Positions 35,993 to 42,342 of a stretch of 54,216 nucleotides of DNA are shown piece after piece (the stretch's first letter is position 1; each line of letters begins with the position of its first letter). This stretch comes from Clostridia bacterium. Its GTDB lineage: Bacteria > Bacillota > DULZ01. The position numbers and the translations under genes are program-made. Below the pieces are notes generated by a model. The model did no database searches, had not been told where the DNA came from, and saw only the letters and a program-made list of their open reading frames with translations. The stretch is taken from contig DULZ01000049.1 in the NCBI GenBank assembly GCA_012840125.1, forward strand, positions 1 to 54,216. The letters run 5' to 3'.

Positions 35993-36973
35993 TTATTTTC
36001 CGTCGCCGCAGAGCCGGCGCCAAGTGGGTTTCTTGTCAAAACGGTGCCGGGCCTCAATGAACCGCATGGTACCGGTCAAGCCCCGCAGGACCACGGTGTG
36101 AGTGACCGCACCGCCGGCGGTAAAGCGGACACCCCGCAGGAGGCTCCCGGTGGTAATGCCGGTGGCGGCAAAAATAACGTCATCGGTTTTCACTAAATCA
36201 TCCAAGGTCAAGAGCTGGCGGGGATCCTCCAGCCCCATCTGCCTGGCCCGTTCCTCTTCCGCCGGGTCTGAAGGCACTAGGCGTCCCTGCAGTTCTCCTC
36301 CCAAAGCTTTCAAAGCGGCCGCGGCCAGCACTCCTTCGGGGGCACCCCCGATGCCGATCATCATATCGATGCCCGAATCCTCAAAAGCCGTAGCCACTGC
36401 CGGAGCCACGTCCCCGTCGGAAATGAGCTGGATCCTGGCACCGGCGCAGCGTACTTCTTCGATGATTTGGGCATGGCGCGGCCGGTCCAAGATCACCACC
36501 GTCAGGTCCGGCACGTCTTTGTCGAGGGCGCCGGCAACGGCCTTCAGGTTTTCCGCTACAGGCGCATCCAGGCTAATGCGGCCCCTGGCTTTCGGCCCCA
36601 CGGCAATTTTATCCATGTACATATCCGGTGCATGCAGCAAACACCCCCTGGGAGCCACGGCTACCACGGCCATGGCGCCGGGCAAACCCTTGGCCACCAG
36701 GTTGGTCCCCTCCAGGGGATCCACCGCCACATCCACCGCGGGGGCCTCTCCCGTCCCTACTCTTTCACCGATGTAGAGCATGGGCGCCTCGTCCATTTCT
36801 CCTTCACCGATGACGACCACGCCGTCAATATGCACCGTATCGAACACCGCCCGCATGGCCGAAACGGCCGCTTGATCGGCGGCGTTTTTATCGCCCAGCC
36901 CCATCCAGCGGGCGGCGGCCAGGGCTGCCGCCTCGGTCACCCGGGCAAACTCTAAAGCCAGTTCTCTCTCCAT
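35993..36973 (-). CDS. glpX: Fructose-1,6-bisphosphatase, class II
   Basis: A 326-residue GlpX-type phosphatase of gluconeogenesis. Metal and substrate motifs include [24 protein letters not shown] and [20 protein letters not shown]. Length is typical for class II. Downstream of transaldolase in the fba-tal-glpX block, as in B. subtilis (ywjI), though the murAB gene found there is absent here. ATG 36973 starts [12 protein letters not shown]. Co-location with fba fits a gluconeogenic or pentose phosphate role. Confidence 0.95.
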   Translation of the reverse strand: MERELALEFARVTEAAALAAARWMGLGDKNAADQAAVSAMRAVFDTVHIDGVVVIGEGEMDEAPMLYIGERVGTGEAPAVDVAVDPLEGTNLVAKGLPGAMAVVAVAPRGCLLHAPDMYMDKIAVGPKARGRISLDAPVAENLKAVAGALDKDVPDLTVVILDRPRHAQIIEEVRCAGARIQLISDGDVAPAVATAFEDSGIDMMIGIGGAPEGVLAAAALKALGGELQGRLVPSDPAEEERARQMGLEDPRQLLTLDDLVKTDDVIFAATGITTGSLLRGVRFTAGGAVTHTVVLRGLTGTMRFIEARHRFDKKPTWRRLCGDGK

Positions 36974-37021
36974 GTACTGAGTCCACCTCTCCCTCGCTAT
37001 CTACTACTTCCTCCGGTTCGA

Positions 37022-37669
37022 CTACTTGTTCTTTACCTTCTCCCAATCGGCCAGGAAGCGGGCGATCCCGATATCCGTCAGCGGGTGTTTAATCATCTGT
37101 TCCAGCACTTTATAGGGCACGGTGGCAATATCGGCGCCTAACAAAGCCGCCTGGGACACATGGAGCGGGTGGCGGATGCTGGCGGCAATAACTTCCGTGG
37201 CAAAACCGTGCTGGGCATAAATCTGGACGATTTCCCCGATCAAAGACAAGCCGTCATGGCTGATATCGTCCAACCTGCCTAAGAAGGGGCTGACATAAGT
37301 GGCACCGGCCAGGGCGGCCAGGAGGGCCTGGTTGGGGGAAAAGACCAGGGTTACATTGGTCTTAATGTTTTTCCGGCTGAACCGGCCCACGGCTTTCAGC
37401 CCTTCCGCCGTCATGGGCACTTTGATGACAATATTGGGATGGATGGCGGCCAACGCTTCCCCTTCCGGGACCATTTCCTCGGCAGTGGTGCTGACGACTT
37501 CGGCGCTGATGGGCCCGTCCACGATGGCGGCAATTTCCTGCACCACTTCCTGAAAATTGCGGCCCTCCTTGGCAATGAGAGACGGGTTGGTGGTCACCCC
37601 GCTGATGACACCCAGTTCCCAAGCCCGGCGGATTTCCTCCAGATTGGCAGAGTCCAAGAACAAACGCAC
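37022..37669 (-). CDS. tal: Transaldolase (small, FSA-like type)
   Basis: A 215-residue TIM-barrel enzyme of the short transaldolase subfamily, moving dihydroxyacetone units in the pentose phosphate pathway. Signatures are [32 protein letters not shown] and the Schiff-base lysine in [14 protein letters not shown] 37669 gives the family start directly behind GGGAGGTGATAGCA. Corresponds to ywjH in Bacillus. It cannot be distinguished by eye from fructose-6-phosphate aldolase, but context favours transaldolase. Confidence 0.93.
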   Translation of the reverse strand: MRLFLDSANLEEIRRAWELGVISGVTTNPSLIAKEGRNFQEVVQEIAAIVDGPISAEVVSTTAEEMVPEGEALAAIHPNIVIKVPMTAEGLKAVGRFSRKNIKTNVTLVFSPNQALLAALAGATYVSPFLGRLDDISHDGLSLIGEIVQIYAQHGFATEVIAASIRHPLHVSQAALLGADIATVPYKVLEQMIKHPLTDIGIARFLADWEKVKNK

Positions 37670-37694
37670 TGCTATCACCTCCCCGGGGATTATA

Positions 37695-37746
37695 AACAAA
37701 CTCAAATCGGTGTCAACCGGAAGGCTGTTTCCGGTCAACACCGATT
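37695..37746 (-). terminator. Long hairpin, likely terminator of fba-DUF1540
   Basis: Arms of 18-19 bases (37705-37722 and 37728-37746) pair with two mismatches: AATCGGTGTcaACCGGAA and its near complement. On the minus strand a T-rich TTGAGTTTGTTTATAAT follows. It lies between the DUF1540 gene and transaldolase. Its outer CAATCGGTGTT equals the end of the inverted repeat of palindromic copy B. Confidence 0.65.
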
Positions 37747-37769
37747 GGTAATCTCAAGCACAAATGCGG

Positions 37770-37937
37770 CTACCTGTCCCCTTTCCGGCTGTTTTTCGGT
37801 CGAAAGGTTTCGCAAGCAGTCCCGTCGGAAGAATTAACCAGGTTATCGCCGCTGGAACGCACTTCAATGGCGTCAGCCAGGCAATACTGGTTGGCATTGT
37901 AATAACACTCTTCAACCTGGCATTTAATCCGGCCCAT
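37770..37937 (-). CDS. DUF1540 small cysteine-rich protein
   Basis: A 55-residue protein beginning MGRIKCQVEECYYNANQYCL and ending TACETFRPKNSRKGDR. It matches the DUF1540 pattern C-x4-C-x-Y-N...C-x-A-x-x-I then C-x-T-F, with four cysteines likely binding a metal or forming a knot. ATG 37937 follows TTTGGAGGTGAACGG. DUF1540 proteins are common in sporulating clostridia; their function is unknown. The gene sits 48 bases after fba and ends before a long hairpin, so it is probably cotranscribed with fba. Confidence 0.85.
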   Translation of the reverse strand: MGRIKCQVEECYYNANQYCLADAIEVRSSGDNLVNSSDGTACETFRPKNSRKGDR

Positions 37938-37985
37938 TTCCGTTCACCTCCAAAGGTAGCATCCCCCGGAGGAGAAGGCTCTATG

Positions 37986-38840
37986 CTAGGCCTGGCCGCT
38001 GGAACCAAAGAGGCGAATCTTTTCCCTGATGATAGCGATCATTTCTTCTTTGGCCGGGCCGAGAATCTTGCGCGGGTCGATTTCGTCAGGGTTTTTCGCG
38101 ATGACCTCTTTGACCCCTTTGACGAAGGCTTCCCGGATATTGGTGTCGATATTGATCTTGCGCACACCCAGTGCCACGGCTTGTCTTATGGCCTCGTCGG
38201 GAACGCCGGAAGAACCGTGGAGCACAATGGGCACCTGAGTTAAAGCCCGGATTTTCTCCAGGCGGGCAAAATCCAATTTCGGCACCCCTTTATATCTCCC
38301 GTGGGCGGTGCCGATGGCGACGGCCAGGGCATCCACTCCCGTTTGTTCCACGAAATATTTTGCTTCTTCCGGATCGGTTAAGGAGGCTTCCCAATCGCTC
38401 ACGGAAATATCATCTTCCGTGCCGCCGATTTTGCCCAGTTCCGCTTCCACGGACACGCCGACGGCCCGGGCCACTTCCAGTACCCGGTTGGTCAACCGGA
38501 TGTTTTCCTCTAAAGGCAGTTTCGAACCGTCGATCATGACGGAACTGAATCCCTGCCTGATACACTGCATCACTTGAGCAAAGCTGGTGCCATGGTCCAG
38601 GTGCAGGCAAACGGGCACGCCGGCCTCCTCCGCCGCGACCCTGGTCATGGCCACAATGTAAGAAAGGCCTGCGTATTTGATGGCACCTTGGCTGGCTTGG
38701 ACAATGACAGGGGATCTTTCCTGTTCTGCGGCAGTGATGATGGCTTGAATGATTTCCATGTTGTTGCAGTTAAAAGCTCCTACCGCATATTTCCCCGCTT
38801 CGGCTTGTTCCATTAGTTCCTTCAGCGTGACGAACGGCAA
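37986..38840 (-). CDS. fba: Fructose-bisphosphate aldolase, class II
   Basis: A 284-residue zinc-dependent aldolase. Visible motifs are FNCNNMEIIQAIITAAEQ, the zinc/catalytic VCLHLDHGTSF, SVMIDGSKLPLEEN, AIGTAHGRYKG and VLHGSSGVPDEAI, then GVRKINIDTNIREAF. It cleaves or forms fructose 1,6-bisphosphate in glycolysis and gluconeogenesis. Same position as fbaA in Bacillus (next to spo0F). ATG 38840 follows AAAGGGAAAGGAG. The DUF1540 gene follows. Confidence 0.96.
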   Translation of the reverse strand: MPFVTLKELMEQAEAGKYAVGAFNCNNMEIIQAIITAAEQERSPVIVQASQGAIKYAGLSYIVAMTRVAAEEAGVPVCLHLDHGTSFAQVMQCIRQGFSSVMIDGSKLPLEENIRLTNRVLEVARAVGVSVEAELGKIGGTEDDISVSDWEASLTDPEEAKYFVEQTGVDALAVAIGTAHGRYKGVPKLDFARLEKIRALTQVPIVLHGSSGVPDEAIRQAVALGVRKINIDTNIREAFVKGVKEVIAKNPDEIDPRKILGPAKEEMIAIIREKIRLFGSSGQA

Positions 38841-38868
38841 GACAAAAACTCCTTTCCCTTACTAGAAC

Positions 38869-39540
38869 TTAACTGTTGGTATGGCTTTTTACTCGCGGCC
38901 TCCCGCGCCGCAGCTTCGGCGGTTGGGGCCAGGTACGACCCGTCTCTCCCATGACGATGCCCGGTAGATGCAGGAATCTTTCCAGGTCCTCCGGCAGTAC
39001 GGCCGGTATGAACAGCTCCGTACCGCAGGTAGGGCAGCGGAGCTCCAGCCGGTCGGGACAGATTTCCAGCTCCAGGTTATGATTGCCGCATTGACAATTC
39101 AGCTCTCCCAACTCGGCCATCCCATATAGTTTCTCCAGAATTCCTAGCATTACTTGACAATTCTCAAAGTAGTCGGGGGAACCTACTTCCAACGCCAACT
39201 GGGTTAAGGAACGGCGATGGGATTTGACCCGGTTCACCACCTGTTCCTCCGGGCCGACGGATCCGGCAATATGGTCGCCTCCTTGGCAAACCAGGTCCTT
39301 CGCCGCGGGACGAAGCATGTCCTTCCTGGCAAAGGGCTGCAGGTGGGTCTTGTGACAAAAAGCACACTCATACCGGAACCAGTAATTAGCGTTCCTCCGT
39401 ACTACCTGCAGCACGGGAAAGCCGCACTCACATGTAAAAGCCTGCTCCTTTCCCAGGGAAAACAAAGAAAGGACGTGCCAACTAATACGTCCACACCGCG
39501 AACAAACCACCGCTGCCACCGCACGTGTTTCAATGAGCAA
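38869..39540 (-). CDS. Zinc-ribbon protein, unknown function
   Basis: A 223-residue cytosolic-looking protein rich in paired cysteines. Pairs are seen at VCSRCGR, FTCECG, YECAFCHK, LNCQCGNH and LRCPTCGTEL, forming about two to three zinc ribbons at the N and C thirds with a helical middle (LTQLALEVGSPDYFENCQVML). The TTG start is behind GGGGGAGGGATCCGG. It lies between spo0F and fba on the same strand, where Bacillus has no equivalent. I do not recognise the family; nucleic acid or protein binding is possible. Confidence 0.7.
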   Translation of the reverse strand: MLIETRAVAAVVCSRCGRISWHVLSLFSLGKEQAFTCECGFPVLQVVRRNANYWFRYECAFCHKTHLQPFARKDMLRPAAKDLVCQGGDHIAGSVGPEEQVVNRVKSHRRSLTQLALEVGSPDYFENCQVMLGILEKLYGMAELGELNCQCGNHNLELEICPDRLELRCPTCGTELFIPAVLPEDLERFLHLPGIVMGETGRTWPQPPKLRRGRPRVKSHTNS

Positions 39541-39616
39541 CCGGATCCCTCCCCCATGTCAGTATTCTCTGTCCACAGCAGGATTCCTCCTGTGCCGGCC
39601 GCCGGAAATACAAAAC

Positions 39617-40024
39617 TCAGCAGGCACAAAACTTGCGAGGCTCCTCGGCCAAAGAAGCGTGGAGCACTTCCTTCAGCTCGAAAATGTCGAAAGGTTTGAC
39701 CAGGGTATGGTGAACGCCGAGTTCGGCGCAGTGGTCAAGGAACTCTTTTTCATGATGCGCCGTCAGTAAGACAACTCTACCGGTAAAACCTCTGGCTCGC
39801 AGGGCTTTCAAGGTGGCTAGCCCGTCCATTCCCGGCATTTGCACATCCAGCAACACCACATCGATCTCCTCAGTCTCCACTAAACTCAGGGCTCGATGGC
39901 CGCTTTCGGCAGCGATTACCCGGCGGGTATCCGTGCGAAGAAACTCCGCAATCAAATGCCGCACGCTGGCCTGGTCATCCACAACCAGAATCGTGGCTTC
40001 TTTGAGCACTGGATTCTTGCGCAA
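39617..40024 (-). CDS. spo0F: Spo0F-like response regulator
   Basis: A 135-residue single-domain receiver with no output domain. The acidic pair is in ILVVDDQASVRHLI, the phospho-acceptor is D60 in VVLLDVQMPGMDG, the switch threonine is in VVLLTAHHEK and the lysine in VKPFDIFELKEVL. Spo0F relays phosphate from sporulation kinases to Spo0B. Support beyond the fold: the gene sits next to fba as in Bacillus, and a SigH-type promoter precedes it. A cysteine-rich end (RKFCAC) is unusual. TTG 40024 is the likely start. A generic CheY-like regulator remains possible. Confidence 0.78.
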   Translation of the reverse strand: MRKNPVLKEATILVVDDQASVRHLIAEFLRTDTRRVIAAESGHRALSLVETEEIDVVLLDVQMPGMDGLATLKALRARGFTGRVVLLTAHHEKEFLDHCAELGVHHTLVKPFDIFELKEVLHASLAEEPRKFCAC

Positions 40025-40091
40025 GGCCAGAACACACCCTTCTATTTACAAAATATCCCAGTAGAGCACCGACACAAGTCTCCCTACACAT

Positions 40092-40118
40092 ATTCAAGAC
40101 AAAAACGAAAGTTCCTTC
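40092..40118 (-). promoter_or_regulatory. SigH-type promoter of spo0F
   Basis: On the minus strand GAAGGAACT (40110-40118) matches the -35 consensus RWAGGAXXT exactly and TGAAT (40092-40096) matches the -10 HGAAT. The spacer is 13 bases, one less than the usual 14. Bacillus spo0F also has a SigH promoter. Confidence 0.6.
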
Positions 40119-40139
40119 TAAGAAAAATGTAACATTTGA

Positions 40140-41315
40140 TCAAATATTACGACTCACCGCCTGCCGGGCCGGGGTTCGTACAGCCACCACTTGTCCCTCC
40201 CGCAAGTATACCCTTGGCAGGTCAGGGCTCGCAGTGATCCTGCCCAGGGGAACGGACACAATGTCATTCTCCTTAAGGGGCAGGTCACCGATCTCAATCA
40301 TGGAAAGCTGCATCCCGATGCGGCCCACAATGGGCAGCCAGTGTTCCCCGCTTCTGACCCCCAGGGCCTGGGGTCCCTTGCCCCAATAAGCTAAAACGGT
40401 TTTAACCAGAGTCTTCATCAAATCACCCAGGTTTTTCGGCCGCGCCACCGCCGTTACCCCCAAACCGTCGGCATAACCGTAAGGAATGACGCCGATGCGA
40501 GTGGCCTTTTTCAGGCGGTAATCCCGGCCATAACCCACCCCGGCCCCTTTGGGGAGTTCCTGGATATGGAGGATCCTGGCTTTAGGCTGCCAGGGGTTCC
40601 GCAGGGAAAGGGAATTTCTCACCGCCGGCGGCTTTTGCCCGTAGAGGACGGTACCGAGGCGCACCATATCAAAATGGGCTTCCGGCAATACCAGAGCGGC
40701 AGTGCTGCCGGCAGCATGTTTCAGGGGAATCTCGATGCCTGCTGCTTGGAGTGACTCAATGGCTGTCTTAAACAGGGTCAGCTGTTGTTGGGTAAAAGTA
40801 TCGCCGGGGGCGGGCCGGGCAAAATGGGTATACAGCCCCTCCAGGCGCAGGCCGGGGCACTCCTCCAAAAGCCGCCGGCAGAAGGGAAGTACCTCCGCCG
40901 GTTTCAGTCCCGTCCGCCCCATGCCGGTCTCTATTTTAATATGTACATCTAGCACCTGCCCGGGCGCCAGGGCCTCCTGCAGGGCCCGCGCCGTCTCCAG
41001 GGAATCGACGGTGGGGGTCAGCCGGTAGCGGGCTGCCTCCCCAGCCTCCTGGGGCAGCAGTGGGGCAAACAAGAGAACCGGCGCGGTAACCCCTTCCCGG
41101 CGGAGCAGGATCCCTTCCGCCAGGTGCGTCACCCCCAGCATGTCCACCCCCTCATTTTCAAACAGTTTGGCCACCGGACCCCCTCCCAGGCCGTAGCCAT
41201 CTGCTTTGACGACTGCCAGGATTTTCAAGTGGCCGGGCAAGGCTTGTCTGATAGAATGGAAATTGTAAACCAGCGCATCCAGATCAATTTCAATCCAGTG
41301 AGTGAATGCTTGCAT
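40140..41315 (-). CDS. alr: Alanine racemase (divergent)
   Basis: A 391-residue PLP enzyme of fold type III supplying D-alanine for the wall. The PLP lysine is K37 in AVVKADGYGLGG, the substrate-side tyrosine region is VGYGRDYRLKKATRIGVIPYGYADG, and MVRLGTVLYGQKP holds the PLP-facing arginine. Two hallmark blocks differ from the norm: VKADAYGHG reads VKADGYGLG, and the C-terminal VGR-CMD reads VGRIGMQLSMIEI, without cysteine and aspartate. It may be a second or altered-specificity racemase. Monocistronic. ATG 41315 follows GGAGAGGGAAAGG. Palindromic repeat B starts only 31 bases upstream. Confidence 0.88.
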   Translation of the reverse strand: MQAFTHWIEIDLDALVYNFHSIRQALPGHLKILAVVKADGYGLGGGPVAKLFENEGVDMLGVTHLAEGILLRREGVTAPVLLFAPLLPQEAGEAARYRLTPTVDSLETARALQEALAPGQVLDVHIKIETGMGRTGLKPAEVLPFCRRLLEECPGLRLEGLYTHFARPAPGDTFTQQQLTLFKTAIESLQAAGIEIPLKHAAGSTAALVLPEAHFDMVRLGTVLYGQKPPAVRNSLSLRNPWQPKARILHIQELPKGAGVGYGRDYRLKKATRIGVIPYGYADGLGVTAVARPKNLGDLMKTLVKTVLAYWGKGPQALGVRSGEHWLPIVGRIGMQLSMIEIGDLPLKENDIVSVPLGRITASPDLPRVYLREGQVVAVRTPARQAVSRNI

Positions 41316-41345
41316 CCTTTCCCTCTCCTGCCGTGCAAAAGTCGG

Positions 41346-41587
41346 AGCGGTATCGCCTTCAGGCCGTTGAACAACTGCAAACCCGGCAATCGGTGTTAAT
41401 CGCGGGCTTCAGGGGAGCCCTATTTGGGGATGAGCTCGGTCTCCCTCGGATGCCTCCCATTCGCACCTGGCGGTGCTCAGAGGTCGGCATTTTCCCTCGA
41501 GCTCCCTCGCTCGTTTGATTCTTGCTCCAATTCAGCCCTCGATTAACACCGATTGCCCTTTGCCTGTGAGCAGGGAAGCGGTACCGC
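41346..41587. repeat. Palindromic repeat element, copy B
   Basis: Core 41385-41557 (173 bp) is bounded by a perfect 18-base inverted repeat, GGCAATCGGTGTTAATCG and its complement. The interior matches copy A closely, sharing ATTTGGGGATGAGCTCGGTC, the 37-base block around GCACC-TGGC-GGTGC, and CCCTCGAGCTCCCTCGCTC. The outer four bases differ from copy A, yet both ends of each copy remain complementary. Near-identical direct repeats AGCGGTATCGC (41346) and AGCGGTACCGC (41577) lie outside, again different from those of copy A. Confidence 0.85.
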
Positions 41588-41672
41588 TCTAGCTCTATTG
41601 TATCTCAAATTGGCCCTGAAAAACACTTGCCGGCGGCGCGGCAGGCTTATCGGCCAAGAAAACCGGAGCAAA

Positions 41673-41694
41673 CAAATTTTTTCTCAAAAATTTG
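41673..41694. promoter_or_regulatory. Palindromic operator over the sigma promoter
   Basis: Perfect nine-base arms CAAATTTTT and AAAAATTTG (41673-41681 and 41686-41694) overlap the -35 hexamer of the sigma-factor promoter by three bases. The placement suits a repressor site, but the regulator is unknown. Confidence 0.5.
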
Positions 41695-41720
41695 CAAGTT
41701 TTCCGCGGCAAGGGTAGTAT
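41692..41720 (+). promoter_or_regulatory. SigA promoter of ECF sigma operon
   Basis: -35 TTGCAA (41692-41697) and -10 TAGTAT (41715-41720) with a 17-base spacer, about 35 bases before the sigma factor start. No clear ECF-type (AAC then CGT) autoregulatory promoter was found here. Confidence 0.6.
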
Positions 41721-41754
41721 TTAGTTACAGAAGGGTCTATAAGGAAGTGATAGG

Positions 41755-42342
41755 TTGGAACATTTTCCTGACGAAGTGTTGGTGCAGAAGTCCCTAGCCG
41801 GGGACCGCCAAGCTTTTGCGGTCATCGTGCAAAGGTACCAGAAACAAATCTACAGCCTAGCCTATCGCCTGACCAATAGCCCAGATGACGCCCAGGATTT
41901 GGCACAGGAAGTGTTTATCAAGGTGTACCAGGTTCTCTCCAAATATGATGCCAATCGACCCTTTTTCCCTTGGATGTACAAAGTGGCAACCAATGTTTGT
42001 TATTCATATCTGCGGAGAAAACCGTCTCAAGAGGTACCCCTTGACAAGATCATCGAATTCGGACCGTTGGTGCCCACCGGTCCGGAAGGGCCGGAGGCCC
42101 AATTCGAGCGCAAGGAACTCCAAAGACTGGTACAGCAGGCTCTGGCTGAGCTGCCTGAAAACTATCGCATACCTATGGTTTTACGGTATTTAGAGGAACT
42201 TTCCTACCAGGAAATTGCCGATGTGATGGAATTACCCATCACTACGATTGAAACCAGGCTTTACCGCGGTCGCAGTTTGCTGCAGAAGAGGCTGAATCTC
42301 ATTTTAGAAAGGGGGGTATCTCATGAGATGTCAGGAAGCTAG
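41755..42342 (+). CDS. ECF RNA polymerase sigma factor
   Basis: A 195-residue extracytoplasmic-function sigma factor. Region 2 covers DEVLVQKSLAGDRQAFAVIV to DLAQEVFIKVYQVL and FPWMYKVATNVCYSYLRRK. Region 4 is QALAELPENYRIPMVLRYLEELSYQEIADVMELPITTIETRLYRGR (motif quoted in parts), with the helix-turn-helix in its second half. It resembles the SigW/RpoE-like group. TTG 41755 follows AAGGAAGTGATAGG. It overlaps the anti-sigma gene by 20 bases, so the two are coupled. Confidence 0.92.
   Translation: MEHFPDEVLVQKSLAGDRQAFAVIVQRYQKQIYSLAYRLTNSPDDAQDLAQEVFIKVYQVLSKYDANRPFFPWMYKVATNVCYSYLRRKPSQEVPLDKIIEFGPLVPTGPEGPEAQFERKELQRLVQQALAELPENYRIPMVLRYLEELSYQEIADVMELPITTIETRLYRGRSLLQKRLNLILERGVSHEMSGS

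Noticed and set aside
41590-41750. ECF-type autoregulatory promoter (TGAAAA near 41612)
   Set aside because: The downstream element at the right spacing is CGGC and not CGT[CA]; a SigA-type promoter closer to the gene is a better match.
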